Below, in pieces: positions 16,761 through 25,484 of a stretch of DNA of 33,961 nt. Every line of letters begins with the position of its first letter. The first letter of the stretch is position 1. The notes under the pieces are model-generated. The model was not told the origin of the DNA. It saw only the letters and a list, made by a program, of their open reading frames with translations, and ran no database searches. A program made the translations under genes and the position numbers. The stretch is from assembly GCA_016930085.1 (NCBI GenBank), contig JAFGHO010000073.1:1-33961 (forward strand), given 5' to 3'. Source of the stretch: Spirochaetales bacterium (GTDB lineage: Bacteria > Spirochaetota > Spirochaetia > SZUA-6 > JAFGRV01).

Positions 16761-18110
16761 TCAGTACCGGTACATACTTCCCCCGATAAACTCCCTGAGC
16801 AGGGAATCCCGGGGAATTACGTCGATATTCGTCCAGCCCGGAACCTGGCTGAGGAGATCGTGGACGCGCGAAGCGCGTTCGAATGCATCCTCATGTTCGC
16901 TTTTTCCCCTGAACTCGTCGATAAAGCGGGAAAACTCGTGAAAAAGAAACGATTTTAGCACGGGGAGTTCATAGGCAAGATAACTGTTTACGATCACATG
17001 GGCTGTTTTCAGTTTCGAGATGATATACCTGAGTTCAGAACGGCGGACATACCGCCAATGGGCGATCGTCTGTCTTGGATTATAGTTTCTGAACTGTTTG
17101 TCACGCACCATCCTCCGCAGCATTCTGATGTCGGACCATCGGATAAAGGCGCCCCGTTCGTCCTTTGTTTGTGAAAGCGACTCGACATATACCTTGAGTT
17201 TTTTCTCGTCGTCGATACTTTCGGTCATTTCCTCATACAACCCGTGCAGGGAATCGATGAGGAGTATATCGTTATCGTCGAGCCGTAATGTCCCCGAATG
17301 GCCTTCCTGGATGCCCTTTTTAAAATCATACCGGGGTATCGTGACCTCCCTGCCTTTGAGAAGCTCCCGAATATGCCTGTTGATAAGACCGATATCGAGT
17401 GCCTGCGGGGTTTCAAAATCATAATCGCCCGTCGAGTCCTTCGGATGCCGGTTGAGGTCGAAAAAGTAGTTGTCGATGGTAAGCGGGACGAGGGAAAATC
17501 CCCTGTCTTTCAGGATTTCCCGTATCTTGATTGTCGTCGTTGTTTTGCCCGAAGAGGAAGGTCCGGCGATAATGATTATTTTGAGTTTGTCTTTGCGTTT
17601 CTCGATTTCGCCCACGGCATACTCGATTTCGGACCCATAAAAGAGTTCCGATTTTCGTATGAGGCTTTCGAATCGGTTTGCTTTGACATAATCATGAAGC
17701 TGGGACAATCTCACGCAATCTCCGTCCACGGCCCAGGAGAGTGTCTGCCACAGTTTTTTGTAAGGTATATTTTCCGAAGAATAGGTGAGGCTTTGTTTTC
17801 CCATCCGCTTGAGGGCGTGTTCGTAACGGTAGAGGATGTATGCCTTTGCTGTTTTTGCGTGGCCCCGTTCGATAAGGCTTTTTTCGACAATATCCTGTAC
17901 TTCCTCGACGGCGGGATATGTCCCTTTGAATGTCCGTTGTTGAAGCAGTCCGATGACATCGTCGGTAATCCGCTCCGCGATATCACGGTCCCTGCCGCCT
18001 ACCGCGACCGCCGCCTGCAGGATGGCAAAAGTTATTTTTCTCCTGTCAAAATCGACGATCTTTCCGTCCCGTTTGATAATTTTCGTCAACGCTTCTTTCT
18101 TTTCCGCCAT
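16761..18110 (-). CDS. ATP-cone / uridine kinase-like fusion
   Basis: A 449-residue protein. Residues 8-105 form an ATP-cone domain (IIKRDGKIVDFD start, EEVQDIVEKSLIERGH, YILYRYEHAL end), the nucleotide-sensing module best known from ribonucleotide reductases and NrdR. After a helical linker (about 110-170) comes a P-loop kinase domain of the uridine kinase/phosphoribulokinase superfamily with Walker A GPSSSGKT at 183-190, TIDNYFFDL at 211-219, DFETPQALD, PRYDF (259-263) and DILLIDSLHG (281-290). Known uridine kinases phosphorylate uridine and cytidine; the ATP-cone suggests allosteric control by ATP/dATP. Which nucleoside (or other substrate) is used here is inference. It is first of a three-gene unit with M32 and the membrane protein. 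Confidence 0.85.
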   Translation of the reverse strand: MAEKKEALTKIIKRDGKIVDFDRRKITFAILQAAVAVGGRDRDIAERITDDVIGLLQQRTFKGTYPAVEEVQDIVEKSLIERGHAKTAKAYILYRYEHALKRMGKQSLTYSSENIPYKKLWQTLSWAVDGDCVRLSQLHDYVKANRFESLIRKSELFYGSEIEYAVGEIEKRKDKLKIIIIAGPSSSGKTTTTIKIREILKDRGFSLVPLTIDNYFFDLNRHPKDSTGDYDFETPQALDIGLINRHIRELLKGREVTIPRYDFKKGIQEGHSGTLRLDDNDILLIDSLHGLYEEMTESIDDEKKLKVYVESLSQTKDERGAFIRWSDIRMLRRMVRDKQFRNYNPRQTIAHWRYVRRSELRYIISKLKTAHVIVNSYLAYELPVLKSFLFHEFSRFIDEFRGKSEHEDAFERASRVHDLLSQVPGWTNIDVIPRDSLLREFIGGSMYRY

Positions 18111-18216
18111 GGATTATGACCCCGGATTTCCCGAAAGACCTTTGGTTTTTTATCATCGAGTTTTATCTTTAAATATATCACTTGATTGTTGTCATTGTAA
18201 AGCCGGGTTTCAGCGT

Positions 18217-19956
18217 TTATATGAGTTCTTTTCCTGCGATCTTTTCTTTTATAAATGACAGGAAGTCATCCACCGGCATAAGATTTTTTTGTTCGCCGGT
18301 CCTCAGCCTGACCGATACCGCCTCCGCGGATGCTTCCTTATCACCCAGAATGAGCATATAGGGAATTTTCTGCGTCTGGGCGTTTCTGATTTTCGCATTC
18401 ATTCTGTCGTCACCGAGATCCGTTATCACCCGAATATGTTCGGCGCCGAGTATTTTCTCGAGTTTTTCCGCGTATCCGTTGAAAGTAGCGGCAACGGGAA
18501 TAAGCGCCACCTGTACCGGCGACAGCCAGACCGGAAACGCCCCGCCGTAATGTTCGACAAGGACGCCGAAGAATCGTTCGAGCGATCCCAATAACGCGCG
18601 GTGAACCATGTACGGGCGTTTTTCTTTGCCGTCCGCGTCGACAAAGGTCATGTCGAAGCGTTCGGGTTCGTTGAAATCGAACTGGATCGTGGTCATCTGC
18701 CATTCCCTGCCGAGGGCGTCATTCACCTTGAGGTCTATCTTTGGTCCGTAGAAAGCACCGCCCCCTTCGTCGAATGAATAGGGCAGCTTTTCCTTTTCGA
18801 TCGCCTTTTTCAGGGATTCGATCGCCTTGTCCCATCGTTCTTCTTCGCCCACGGATTTTTCGGGTTTGGTCGCGAGGTAGGCGTTTATGTCCTTGAAACC
18901 GAATGCTTTCCATATCCGGAGTGAAAAGCGGAGCACCTCGAGGATCTCGTTTTCGATCTGATCCGGCGTGCAGAAGATATGGGCGTCATCCTGGGTAAAT
19001 CCCCGGACTCGAAGCAGGCCGTGAAGTACCCCGGAGCGTTCGAAGCGGTAAACGGTTCCGAGTTCCGCCCACCGCATGGGCAGGTCCCGGTAGGACCGCG
19101 TTTGCGTTTTATAGACGAGAATATGAAACGGACAGTTCATTGGTTTTATATAGTAGTCCTGCTCGTCGATACTCATCGGCGCATACATGTTTTCCGAATA
19201 GAAGCCGAGGTGGCCGGATGTCTCCCAAAGCCAGGATTTTCCGATATGCGGGGTATAGAGAATTTCATAGCCGTTTTCAAAATGTTCCTGCCGCCAGAAC
19301 TCCTCGATCGTCGCCCTTATTCTCCCCCCTTTGGGGTGCCAGTAGATGAGTCCGGCTCCCGCCGATTCATGGGTGGAAAAAAGATCGAGTTCCTTTCCCA
19401 GTTTTCTGTGATCGCGTTTTTCGACCTCGGCCAGCCAGTTCAGATGGCCGCGGAGGTCCTTCGGGGTTTCCCATGCCGTACCGTATATACGCTGAAGCAT
19501 GGAATTTTTTTCATCCCCCCTCCAGTAAGCACCGGCCGTTGAAAGGAGTTTGAATGCGCCGGGATGAAGCTGCGAGGTGTTCTCGACATGCGGCCCGCGG
19601 CATAGATCGGTGAAGGAGTTCTGGGTGTATATCGAAATGTCCTCGTTATCGGGAAGAGCTTCGATCAATTCGATCTTATATGGCTGCCGGCTGAAAAACT
19701 CAAGCGCTTCTTTCTTGGAGATGACCTTTTTTTCAAACGTATGGTTTCCGGCGATGATCTTTTTCATCCTTTCTTCGATCACCGTGAGGTCCTCCGGCGT
19801 GAGCGGGCGGGGGAGGTCGAAGTCATAGTAAAATCCATGTTCGATTGCCGGGCCTATCGCGAACTTTGCGTCGGGAAAGATTTCGAGGACCGCTTCCGCC
19901 ATGACATGGGAGAAGGAATGCCGTAATGCGAGCAATTTATCGTTTTTTTCTTTCAT
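18217..19956 (-). CDS. thrS: threonyl-tRNA synthetase lacking the TGS domain
   Basis: A 579-residue class II aminoacyl-tRNA synthetase charging tRNA-Thr. It begins directly with the editing domain: HSFSH at 13-17 and CRGPH at 119-123, the two halves of the Ser-Thr proofreading zinc-like site. The catalytic core has MNCPFH (273-278; C275 is a zinc ligand), motif 2 around RFERSGVLHGLLRVRGF (304-320) and an anticodon-binding domain at the C-terminus. Usual bacterial ThrRS is about 640 residues with an N-terminal TGS domain, which is missing here, as in some spirochaete enzymes. The start follows GAGG and no in-frame extension with a TGS motif was seen. It has a clear promoter at 20065-20093. Confidence 0.97.
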   Translation of the reverse strand: MKEKNDKLLALRHSFSHVMAEAVLEIFPDAKFAIGPAIEHGFYYDFDLPRPLTPEDLTVIEERMKKIIAGNHTFEKKVISKKEALEFFSRQPYKIELIEALPDNEDISIYTQNSFTDLCRGPHVENTSQLHPGAFKLLSTAGAYWRGDEKNSMLQRIYGTAWETPKDLRGHLNWLAEVEKRDHRKLGKELDLFSTHESAGAGLIYWHPKGGRIRATIEEFWRQEHFENGYEILYTPHIGKSWLWETSGHLGFYSENMYAPMSIDEQDYYIKPMNCPFHILVYKTQTRSYRDLPMRWAELGTVYRFERSGVLHGLLRVRGFTQDDAHIFCTPDQIENEILEVLRFSLRIWKAFGFKDINAYLATKPEKSVGEEERWDKAIESLKKAIEKEKLPYSFDEGGGAFYGPKIDLKVNDALGREWQMTTIQFDFNEPERFDMTFVDADGKEKRPYMVHRALLGSLERFFGVLVEHYGGAFPVWLSPVQVALIPVAATFNGYAEKLEKILGAEHIRVITDLGDDRMNAKIRNAQTQKIPYMLILGDKEASAEAVSVRLRTGEQKNLMPVDDFLSFIKEKIAGKELI

Positions 19957-20064
19957 AGTAACCTCTTTCGCAAAAAAATGACATTTGGGGTTGCCGGAAA
20001 CATTGATCGGATAAAAAACAACCTGATGTTACGAAAACACTTTATGTATAAAGCTCTTTAAAAA

Positions 20065-20093
20065 AATATACCAGATACCGACCGGGTGGTCAA
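20065..20093 (-). promoter_or_regulatory. promoter of thrS
   Basis: Minus strand: -35 TTGACC (20088-20093), exact 17-base spacer, -10 TATATT (20065-20070). The transcript would have a leader of about 100 bases. Confidence 0.7.
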
Positions 20094-20293
20094 GTCAGGG
20101 GTTTTTTCATGTAAGGCTCCTTGCGTTATTATTATCATACATTGTATAACGTCCGGAAAATGTGTGATGCCTTTATTTTTTCGTAGAAGGATGTAAAAAT
20201 GTTCGACAAACTCTTAACTTTTTTCGAACAACGACATTCTGATAATCACTGATTGTGAAAAAACCGCATGGGCCCGGCGCGGTCCGGTGAAGC

Positions 20294-20322
20294 TTGACTA
20301 AACAGGCATGATAAGGTATATT
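20294..20322 (+). promoter_or_regulatory. promoter of the citrate-synthase-like gene row
   Basis: -35 TTGACT (20294-20299), exact 17-base spacer, -10 TATATT (20317-20322). The predicted start of transcription is near 20329, about 80 bases before the ATG at 20411. Confidence 0.7.
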
Positions 20323-20342
20323 GATTGACATTACCTGTCGAA

Positions 20343-20364
20343 CATGTGACGAATCGGTCACATG
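20343..20364. promoter_or_regulatory. perfect dyad, likely operator
   Basis: CATGTGAC (20343-20350), 6 bases, GTCACATG (20357-20364). It lies about 15 bases after the predicted transcription start. It resembles a CRP site (TGTGA...TCACA) but the inner spacing is 8 instead of 6, so the binding protein is unknown; as RNA it forms an 8-bp hairpin. Confidence 0.55.
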
Positions 20365-20410
20365 AAGGTACCGCAGAAAAAAGGGGAGGCTTACATAGAA
20401 AGGGAATCTT

Positions 20411-22195
20411 ATGTTACATGAAGGTAGCGTCAAAAAATACAGAAAGCGTCTGCTGAATATAGCACTCATGCCGAATCTCTACAGGGACATTTTCCCTTAT
20501 GACGAGCCGCCCCGGCTTGAATACGATAATGTTATCGTTCCACTCCGCATCCCCGACTCCATCTGGATTACGGACACGACATTCCGTGACGGTCAGCAGT
20601 CCCAGCCTCCTTTTTCCGTCAATGAAATCGCCACAATTTACGATTATTTTCATAAATTGGGGGGAAAGGCGGGGATCATCCGCCAGTGCGAATTCTTTCT
20701 CTACAGCGACAAGGACAGAAAAGCGGTCGAGGAATGCCTCGAGCTGGGATACATGTACCCGGAAATTACCGGCTGGATAAGGGCGGTGAAGGCGGATTTC
20801 CAGCTTGTGAAACAGATGGGTCTCAAGGAAACAGGAATCCTCACCTCCGCATCGGATTACCATATCTACCTGAAATTGAAAAGCAGCCGCGGTGAAATAA
20901 TGGAACAGTACCTCGATGTCGTCAGGGAAGCCCTGAACGAAGGGATTGTTCCGCGCTGTCATTTCGAAGATATTACGAGGGCGGATATCTACGGCTTTGT
21001 CATCCCGTTCGCCCAGGAACTCATGAAGTTACGCGAGGAAAGCGGGATCAATATAAAGATACGGCTTTGCGATACCCTCGGGTTCGCCGATCCGAATCCC
21101 GCCTGCGTTTTACCCCGGTCCGTTCCGAAACTCGTCCATGCGATGATCTCGGAGGCGGGTGTGCCCTCCGAATGCCTCGAATGGCACGGCCACAACGATT
21201 TTCACAAGGTTCACGCGAACTCCACGGCCGCGTGGCTTTACGGGTGTTCGGCGGTCAATTCGGCGATATTCGGTATCGGCGAGCGGACGGGTAACTCCCC
21301 CCTCGAAGCCCTCATTATCGAATATATTTCCATCAAGGGGCCCGATCCCCGCATCGACGTTTCCATGATTACCGAGCTTGCCCGTTATTTTGAAAAGCAC
21401 CTGCACAAGGATATTCCGGATAATTACCCCTTTGTGGGAAAGGATTTCAATGTCACGCGGGCGGGGATTCACGCAGACGGTATGATAAAGAACGAGGAGA
21501 TATACAATATATTCGACACGGAAAAGCTTCTGAACCGGCCGATCGGTGTGCTTATCACTGACAAATCCGGAATAGCGGGTATTGCCTGGTGGCTCAACGC
21601 CCAGCTTCAGCTTCCGCCCGAAGGGCGTATCGACAAACATCATCCCGGTGTCAAGAAAATCTACGACTGGGTCGTCGGACAGTATAACGACGGGAGGTCG
21701 GTCGGTATATCCGACGAGGAGATGATGTGGCTTGCCAGAAAATTCCTCCCCGACTACTTTGAAAGCGATTTCGACCGCCTCAAGGAAAAGGTGAGAAGCG
21801 TCGCGGCCGATGTCATTCAGCCGCTCAGAAAACATCCGGATCTGATTGCGCGTGATGAAACACGGATCGAACTGCTTCTCCAGAAAATCATCGAGGAAAA
21901 TCCCTTTATCCAGCTCATTCTTTTCACAGACCCCAAAGGCCACCGGATGATCCATAATATCACCCAGGTAACGGACAAGGACAAATATCTCAATTTTACC
22001 AATGACGATTTTGCCGCCAGCGACTGGTTTATCAAGCCCAATGAAGACGGGAAGATCCATGTCACGGACCTCTATGTATCACGATTCACGGGAAGACTCT
22101 GCATTACCGTTTCAACACCGGTATTCGATGAAGAGGAAAACATGATCGGTATTATCGCCTTCGATATCAAGTTTGAAGAAGCGGTGAAGCTGTAG
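20411..22195 (+). CDS. Re-citrate synthase-like HMGL enzyme fused to a C-terminal Cache/PDC sensor-like domain
   Basis: A 594-residue cytosolic protein. Residues about 48-345 form the HMGL-type TIM barrel of the isopropylmalate/homocitrate/Re-citrate synthase group: DTTFRDGQQ (55-63, metal and substrate D60), HGHND (259-263) and GERTGNSPLE (290-299). FVGKDFNVTRAGIHADG (341-357) follows. From memory these match best the Re-citrate synthase type described in Clostridium kluyveri, which makes citrate from acetyl-CoA and oxaloacetate. Residues about 475-594 are different: an IQLILFTDPKG strand, DWFIKPNEDGKIHVTDLYVS, GRLCITVSTPVFDEEENMIG and IIAFDIKFEE, the hallmarks of one PDC/Cache sensor domain, usually extracytoplasmic in chemoreceptors and kinases. 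No membrane segment exists, so here it would be an intracellular allosteric domain. GGGA lies 6-7 bases before the ATG. First gene of a three-gene row. Confidence 0.8.
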   Translation: MLHEGSVKKYRKRLLNIALMPNLYRDIFPYDEPPRLEYDNVIVPLRIPDSIWITDTTFRDGQQSQPPFSVNEIATIYDYFHKLGGKAGIIRQCEFFLYSDKDRKAVEECLELGYMYPEITGWIRAVKADFQLVKQMGLKETGILTSASDYHIYLKLKSSRGEIMEQYLDVVREALNEGIVPRCHFEDITRADIYGFVIPFAQELMKLREESGINIKIRLCDTLGFADPNPACVLPRSVPKLVHAMISEAGVPSECLEWHGHNDFHKVHANSTAAWLYGCSAVNSAIFGIGERTGNSPLEALIIEYISIKGPDPRIDVSMITELARYFEKHLHKDIPDNYPFVGKDFNVTRAGIHADGMIKNEEIYNIFDTEKLLNRPIGVLITDKSGIAGIAWWLNAQLQLPPEGRIDKHHPGVKKIYDWVVGQYNDGRSVGISDEEMMWLARKFLPDYFESDFDRLKEKVRSVAADVIQPLRKHPDLIARDETRIELLLQKIIEENPFIQLILFTDPKGHRMIHNITQVTDKDKYLNFTNDDFAASDWFIKPNEDGKIHVTDLYVSRFTGRLCITVSTPVFDEEENMIGIIAFDIKFEEAVKL

Positions 22196-22250
22196 CCGGC
22201 CGGCGGTACGCGATCCATTCTTCCAATCAAACGCGGCAAGGAGAAAACAC

Positions 22251-23822
22251 ATGCGTTTTTTATACGGTGATAAACCGTTTATTCATTATCCATTGACGTT
22301 ATTCGCAATAACGGCCGCCGCCGTCCTTGTCGGTCTCACCGGCTGCCTTTCTGTAAAAAGCGGAAACATCATCACGCAGAATATCTCGCCCGCCTCCCTG
22401 TTCAGCAACAATATGGTCGTGCAGGCGGGGAAACCGGTTCCTGTCTGGGGTACCGCTCAGGCGGGAAAGACCGTTCTCGTCACGTTCGCGGGGCAGGAAA
22501 AAAAAGCGCTAGCGGATGAGAACGGGAAGTGGCGTGTGACCCTCGATCCCATCGACGTTTCTTTTGATCCGGGGGAAATGACCGTCGACTATCTTCCTGC
22601 GGAAGGAGACTCCATCGAAGGAAACGGGGAGCTGGGCAGAAGGTTCGGGAATGTCCTCGTGGGAGAGATCTGGTTTTGTTCCGGGCAGTCCAATATGGCC
22701 ATGGGAATGTCCGGTATCGCGGACCGGAGAAACGAACTCAGGGATACCGACTACCCGGCGGTCAGACTTTTCCTGATTCCGGAGAACGCAAGTCCATTTC
22801 CCCGGGAAACTGTTTCCTCCATCTGGGTGGAAAGCAATCGTGACAATGTCGTTTCCCTGGGCTGGAAGGGGTTTTCCGCAGTGGCATATACCTTCGGGAG
22901 GAAACTGTATAACGAGCTTCGGATCCCCGTCGGGCTTATCGTTTCGGCGTATTCGGGAAGCGCCATTGAACCATGGATTCCCGAAGAAGCGTTGAAGTCA
23001 ACACCCGCGCTTTCCCGTTATTTCGACGAGCTTGTCGCGGCTGACAAAGCGTACGACGAAGAAAAGAAAAAAAACGGCGATGCAAAGCATCCTTTTGAAG
23101 GTATTTATGAATATGCCCGCCTCAAACCGGAAACACTCTACAATGCCATGATCGCGCCCGTCGTTCCGCTCGCCCTGAGGGGGTTTCTCTGGTACCAGGG
23201 TGAATCGAATGTCGGTGACGGGATGATCTATTCGGACAAGCTGAAAGCACTCATTGCCGGCTGGCGAAGCGTCTTCGGCCAGGGAAACGTTCCGTTCTAC
23301 TATGTCCAGCTTCCTCCCTATGATTACGGGAATGAGGGAATCCTCCCCCGGATGTGGGAGGCACAGGAAGCGTGTCTTGCGGTCGAGAATACGGCAATGG
23401 CGGTAACGGTCGATGTGGGGGAACTGAAAGACATTCACCCCTCGAGAAAGCGGGAAGTGGGAGAACGCCTTGCCCTTCTTGCGATGAAGCATCTCTACGG
23501 GAAAACCGGATTGGTGAGTTCCGGACCGGTCTTCAGGGAAATGACGATATCGGGCGGTACCGCGGTGATTCATTTCGATCATACGGGGAGCGGCCTCGTT
23601 TCCGTGGACGGGAAGCCCCTTTCGGCGTTTACCATCGCGGGACCGGACATGTCGTTCGTGCCCGCGGAAGCGGTCATCGAGGGGGATACGGTCATCGTGA
23701 GAGGCGTCGGGGTTGAACATCCGGCAGCGGTCCGTTATGCGTGGAGCGGTACGGCGTCCCCCGGCCTTTTCAACAGGGAAGGGCTTCCCGCAAGACCCTT
23801 TCGAACGGATAAAGGGGAATGA
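22251..23822 (+). CDS. SASA-family carbohydrate esterase, predicted lipoprotein
   Basis: A 523-residue sialate O-acetylesterase-like (SASA, SGNH-type) enzyme that would remove acetyl groups from sugars outside the cytoplasm. An N-terminal hydrophobic stretch ends in the lipobox LTGC with Cys32, so it is probably membrane-anchored. A beta-sandwich part (about 45-135, SPASLFSNNMVVQ start typical of the family) precedes the catalytic domain: GQSNM at 145-149 (nucleophile S147), FLWYQGESNVG (312-322) and DIHP (394-397, catalytic D394/H396). AAGGAG lies 8 bases upstream. It follows the citrate-synthase-like gene by 55 bases. Substrate may be sialic acid, acetyl-xylan or another acetylated glycan; plant glycan fits the rest of the window. 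Confidence 0.87.
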   Translation: MRFLYGDKPFIHYPLTLFAITAAAVLVGLTGCLSVKSGNIITQNISPASLFSNNMVVQAGKPVPVWGTAQAGKTVLVTFAGQEKKALADENGKWRVTLDPIDVSFDPGEMTVDYLPAEGDSIEGNGELGRRFGNVLVGEIWFCSGQSNMAMGMSGIADRRNELRDTDYPAVRLFLIPENASPFPRETVSSIWVESNRDNVVSLGWKGFSAVAYTFGRKLYNELRIPVGLIVSAYSGSAIEPWIPEEALKSTPALSRYFDELVAADKAYDEEKKKNGDAKHPFEGIYEYARLKPETLYNAMIAPVVPLALRGFLWYQGESNVGDGMIYSDKLKALIAGWRSVFGQGNVPFYYVQLPPYDYGNEGILPRMWEAQEACLAVENTAMAVTVDVGELKDIHPSRKREVGERLALLAMKHLYGKTGLVSSGPVFREMTISGGTAVIHFDHTGSGLVSVDGKPLSAFTIAGPDMSFVPAEAVIEGDTVIVRGVGVEHPAAVRYAWSGTASPGLFNREGLPARPFRTDKGE

Positions 23823-23884
23823 GCCGGCCTCGATGCTTGTCGGGGCGGTATCGAATGCACTTCGAAGAGTAACGGGAGAAAAAA

Positions 23885-25474
23885 ATGTCTCTTATCGACC
23901 ATCGACGGGAACACATAGCGGAATATCTGCGAGATGAATCGAGGCTGCACGGAGAGGCGTCCTCCATTTCCTTTCCCGAGACCGGAGAAGAGATCGCCGC
24001 TGTACTCGAGACGATGAAAAAAGAGGGGACGCCCGTCACGGTCCAGGGGGCGCGTACCGGCATTGCGGGGGGAGCGGTTCCGCAAGGCGGCCATATCATG
24101 AACCTTTCCGGAATGAAAAGGATATACTCGCTTCGATTCGATGAAAACAACCGGAATTACCTCCTCGGTGTCGAACCGGGCCTCACCCTTGCCGAACTCA
24201 GGGAAACGATACTCACCAAAAGCTTTTCAACAGCGTCATGGGACAAAGAATCGCACGAAGCGCTCGAACGTCTGAAAAATGATGTCCCTTACTTTTTCCC
24301 GCCCGACCCGACGGAACCCTCGGCCTCACTCGGCGGGATGGTCGCCTGCGATGCGAAAGGCGCCTGTTCGTTTTTCTACGGGGGAACGAGGCGGTATGTC
24401 GAAGGATTGACGGTGGTCCTCCCGGACGGTTCGACCGCGAGTCTCCGGCGCGGTGACGGCCTGGTGCTGGGGCGCCGGTTTTCCTTTTCATGCGACAACG
24501 GCCTGGTGGTATCGGGGGAACTCCCTTCTTATACCATGCCCGCAATAAAAAACGCGGCCGGTTATTACACCGGCCGTGACATGGATCTCATCGATCTCAT
24601 TATCGGTTCCGAAGGAACCCTCTGCGTTGTCGCTGGGATGTTCATCCGGCTCGTGCCCAGACCGCCCCATGTGTGGGGGCTTACCGTTTTTCTTCCGGAT
24701 GAAGCCGCCGCACTCGATGTCGTGCGGTCGGTCAGGGGCGACACACACCGGGAAGGGGAGGGCCGGATGCAAGGGATGAAACCTCAGGCGATAGAGTTTT
24801 TCGACGGCAACGCCCTGCGTCTTCTTATGGAACAGAAATCATGCAATCCCGCTTTTTCATCCATCCGGACGGTTCCGGAAGGGTCGGGAAGCGCGGTGTA
24901 TATCGAATACCAAGGCCGGACGGAAGACGAGGTCGGCGAGGCGGTCATGGCATTGTCGGAAACCATCACCGCGCACGGCGGAAGCGAAGACGAGACGTGG
25001 ATCGCGACAAACGCCCGTGAGATGGAACCCCTCGTTGCTTTCAGGCATGCGGTGCCTGAAGCGGTCAACCTCCATATCGACGGCCTGAGAAAAGCGGATC
25101 CTTCCATAACGAAACTCGGTACCGATATGGCGGTTCCGGACGAACGGCTTGACGAAGTATACTCCCTCTATCGAACCGATCTCCTGAGAGAATCCCTCGA
25201 TTACGTCATATTCGGGCATATCGGCAACAACCATTTTCACGTCAATATCCTTCCCCGCGGCAAAGCGGAATACGATAAAGGCAGGATGCTTTACAGAACA
25301 TGGGCGGAACGCGTATGCCGTATGGGCGGGACGATCGCCGCCGAACACGGAACCGGAAAGTTGAAACGGGACCTTCTGCTTCTGATGTACGGAGTGAAGG
25401 GAATCGATGAAATGAAGGAAGTAAAACGCGCCTTCGACCCCGGATTCATGCTCAACCGGGGGAATCTCTTTTAG
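23885..25474 (+). CDS. FAD-binding oxidoreductase, GlcD / D-lactate dehydrogenase-like
   Basis: A 529-residue flavoprotein of the vanillyl-alcohol-oxidase fold group. The FAD-binding domain shows VQGARTGIAGGAV (53-65), GVEPGLTLAEL (95-105), PDPTEPSASLGG (140-151) and IIGSEGTL (239-246). The C-terminal cap has GHIGNNHFHVN (444-454) and AEHGTGKLKRD (about 486-496), the substrate/metal-binding His-rich motifs of GlcD and D-lactate dehydrogenase. It oxidises a 2-hydroxy acid (glycolate, D-lactate or related) and passes electrons to a quinone or partner. There is no fused Cys-rich iron-sulphur domain. A segment of about 25 residues (110-135) between GlcD-like elements seems inserted. GGGAG lies just upstream of the ATG. 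It is third in the row, 62 bases after the esterase. Confidence 0.85.
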   Translation: MSLIDHRREHIAEYLRDESRLHGEASSISFPETGEEIAAVLETMKKEGTPVTVQGARTGIAGGAVPQGGHIMNLSGMKRIYSLRFDENNRNYLLGVEPGLTLAELRETILTKSFSTASWDKESHEALERLKNDVPYFFPPDPTEPSASLGGMVACDAKGACSFFYGGTRRYVEGLTVVLPDGSTASLRRGDGLVLGRRFSFSCDNGLVVSGELPSYTMPAIKNAAGYYTGRDMDLIDLIIGSEGTLCVVAGMFIRLVPRPPHVWGLTVFLPDEAAALDVVRSVRGDTHREGEGRMQGMKPQAIEFFDGNALRLLMEQKSCNPAFSSIRTVPEGSGSAVYIEYQGRTEDEVGEAVMALSETITAHGGSEDETWIATNAREMEPLVAFRHAVPEAVNLHIDGLRKADPSITKLGTDMAVPDERLDEVYSLYRTDLLRESLDYVIFGHIGNNHFHVNILPRGKAEYDKGRMLYRTWAERVCRMGGTIAAEHGTGKLKRDLLLLMYGVKGIDEMKEVKRAFDPGFMLNRGNLF

Positions 25475-25484
25475 AAGAAACGGG

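Larger units (their letters stand above)
19957..20410. other. divergent regulatory region between thrS and the citrate-synthase-like gene
   Basis: 454 bases without a gene. They contain the minus-strand thrS promoter (20065-20093) with a leader of about 100 bases, the plus-strand promoter (20294-20322) of the next row of genes and a perfect dyad (20343-20364). The thrS leader can form a GGTTG/CAACC-closed hairpin; I cannot assign it to a known regulatory RNA, and no T-box core was seen. Confidence 0.6.

Noticed and set aside
19957-20060. T-box leader for thrS
   Set aside because: No T-box core sequence or terminator/antiterminator pair could be found in the roughly 100-base leader.
20343-20364. 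Canonical CRP binding site
   Set aside because: The TGTGA and TCACA arms are 8 bases apart instead of 6, so I list it only as an unassigned dyad.
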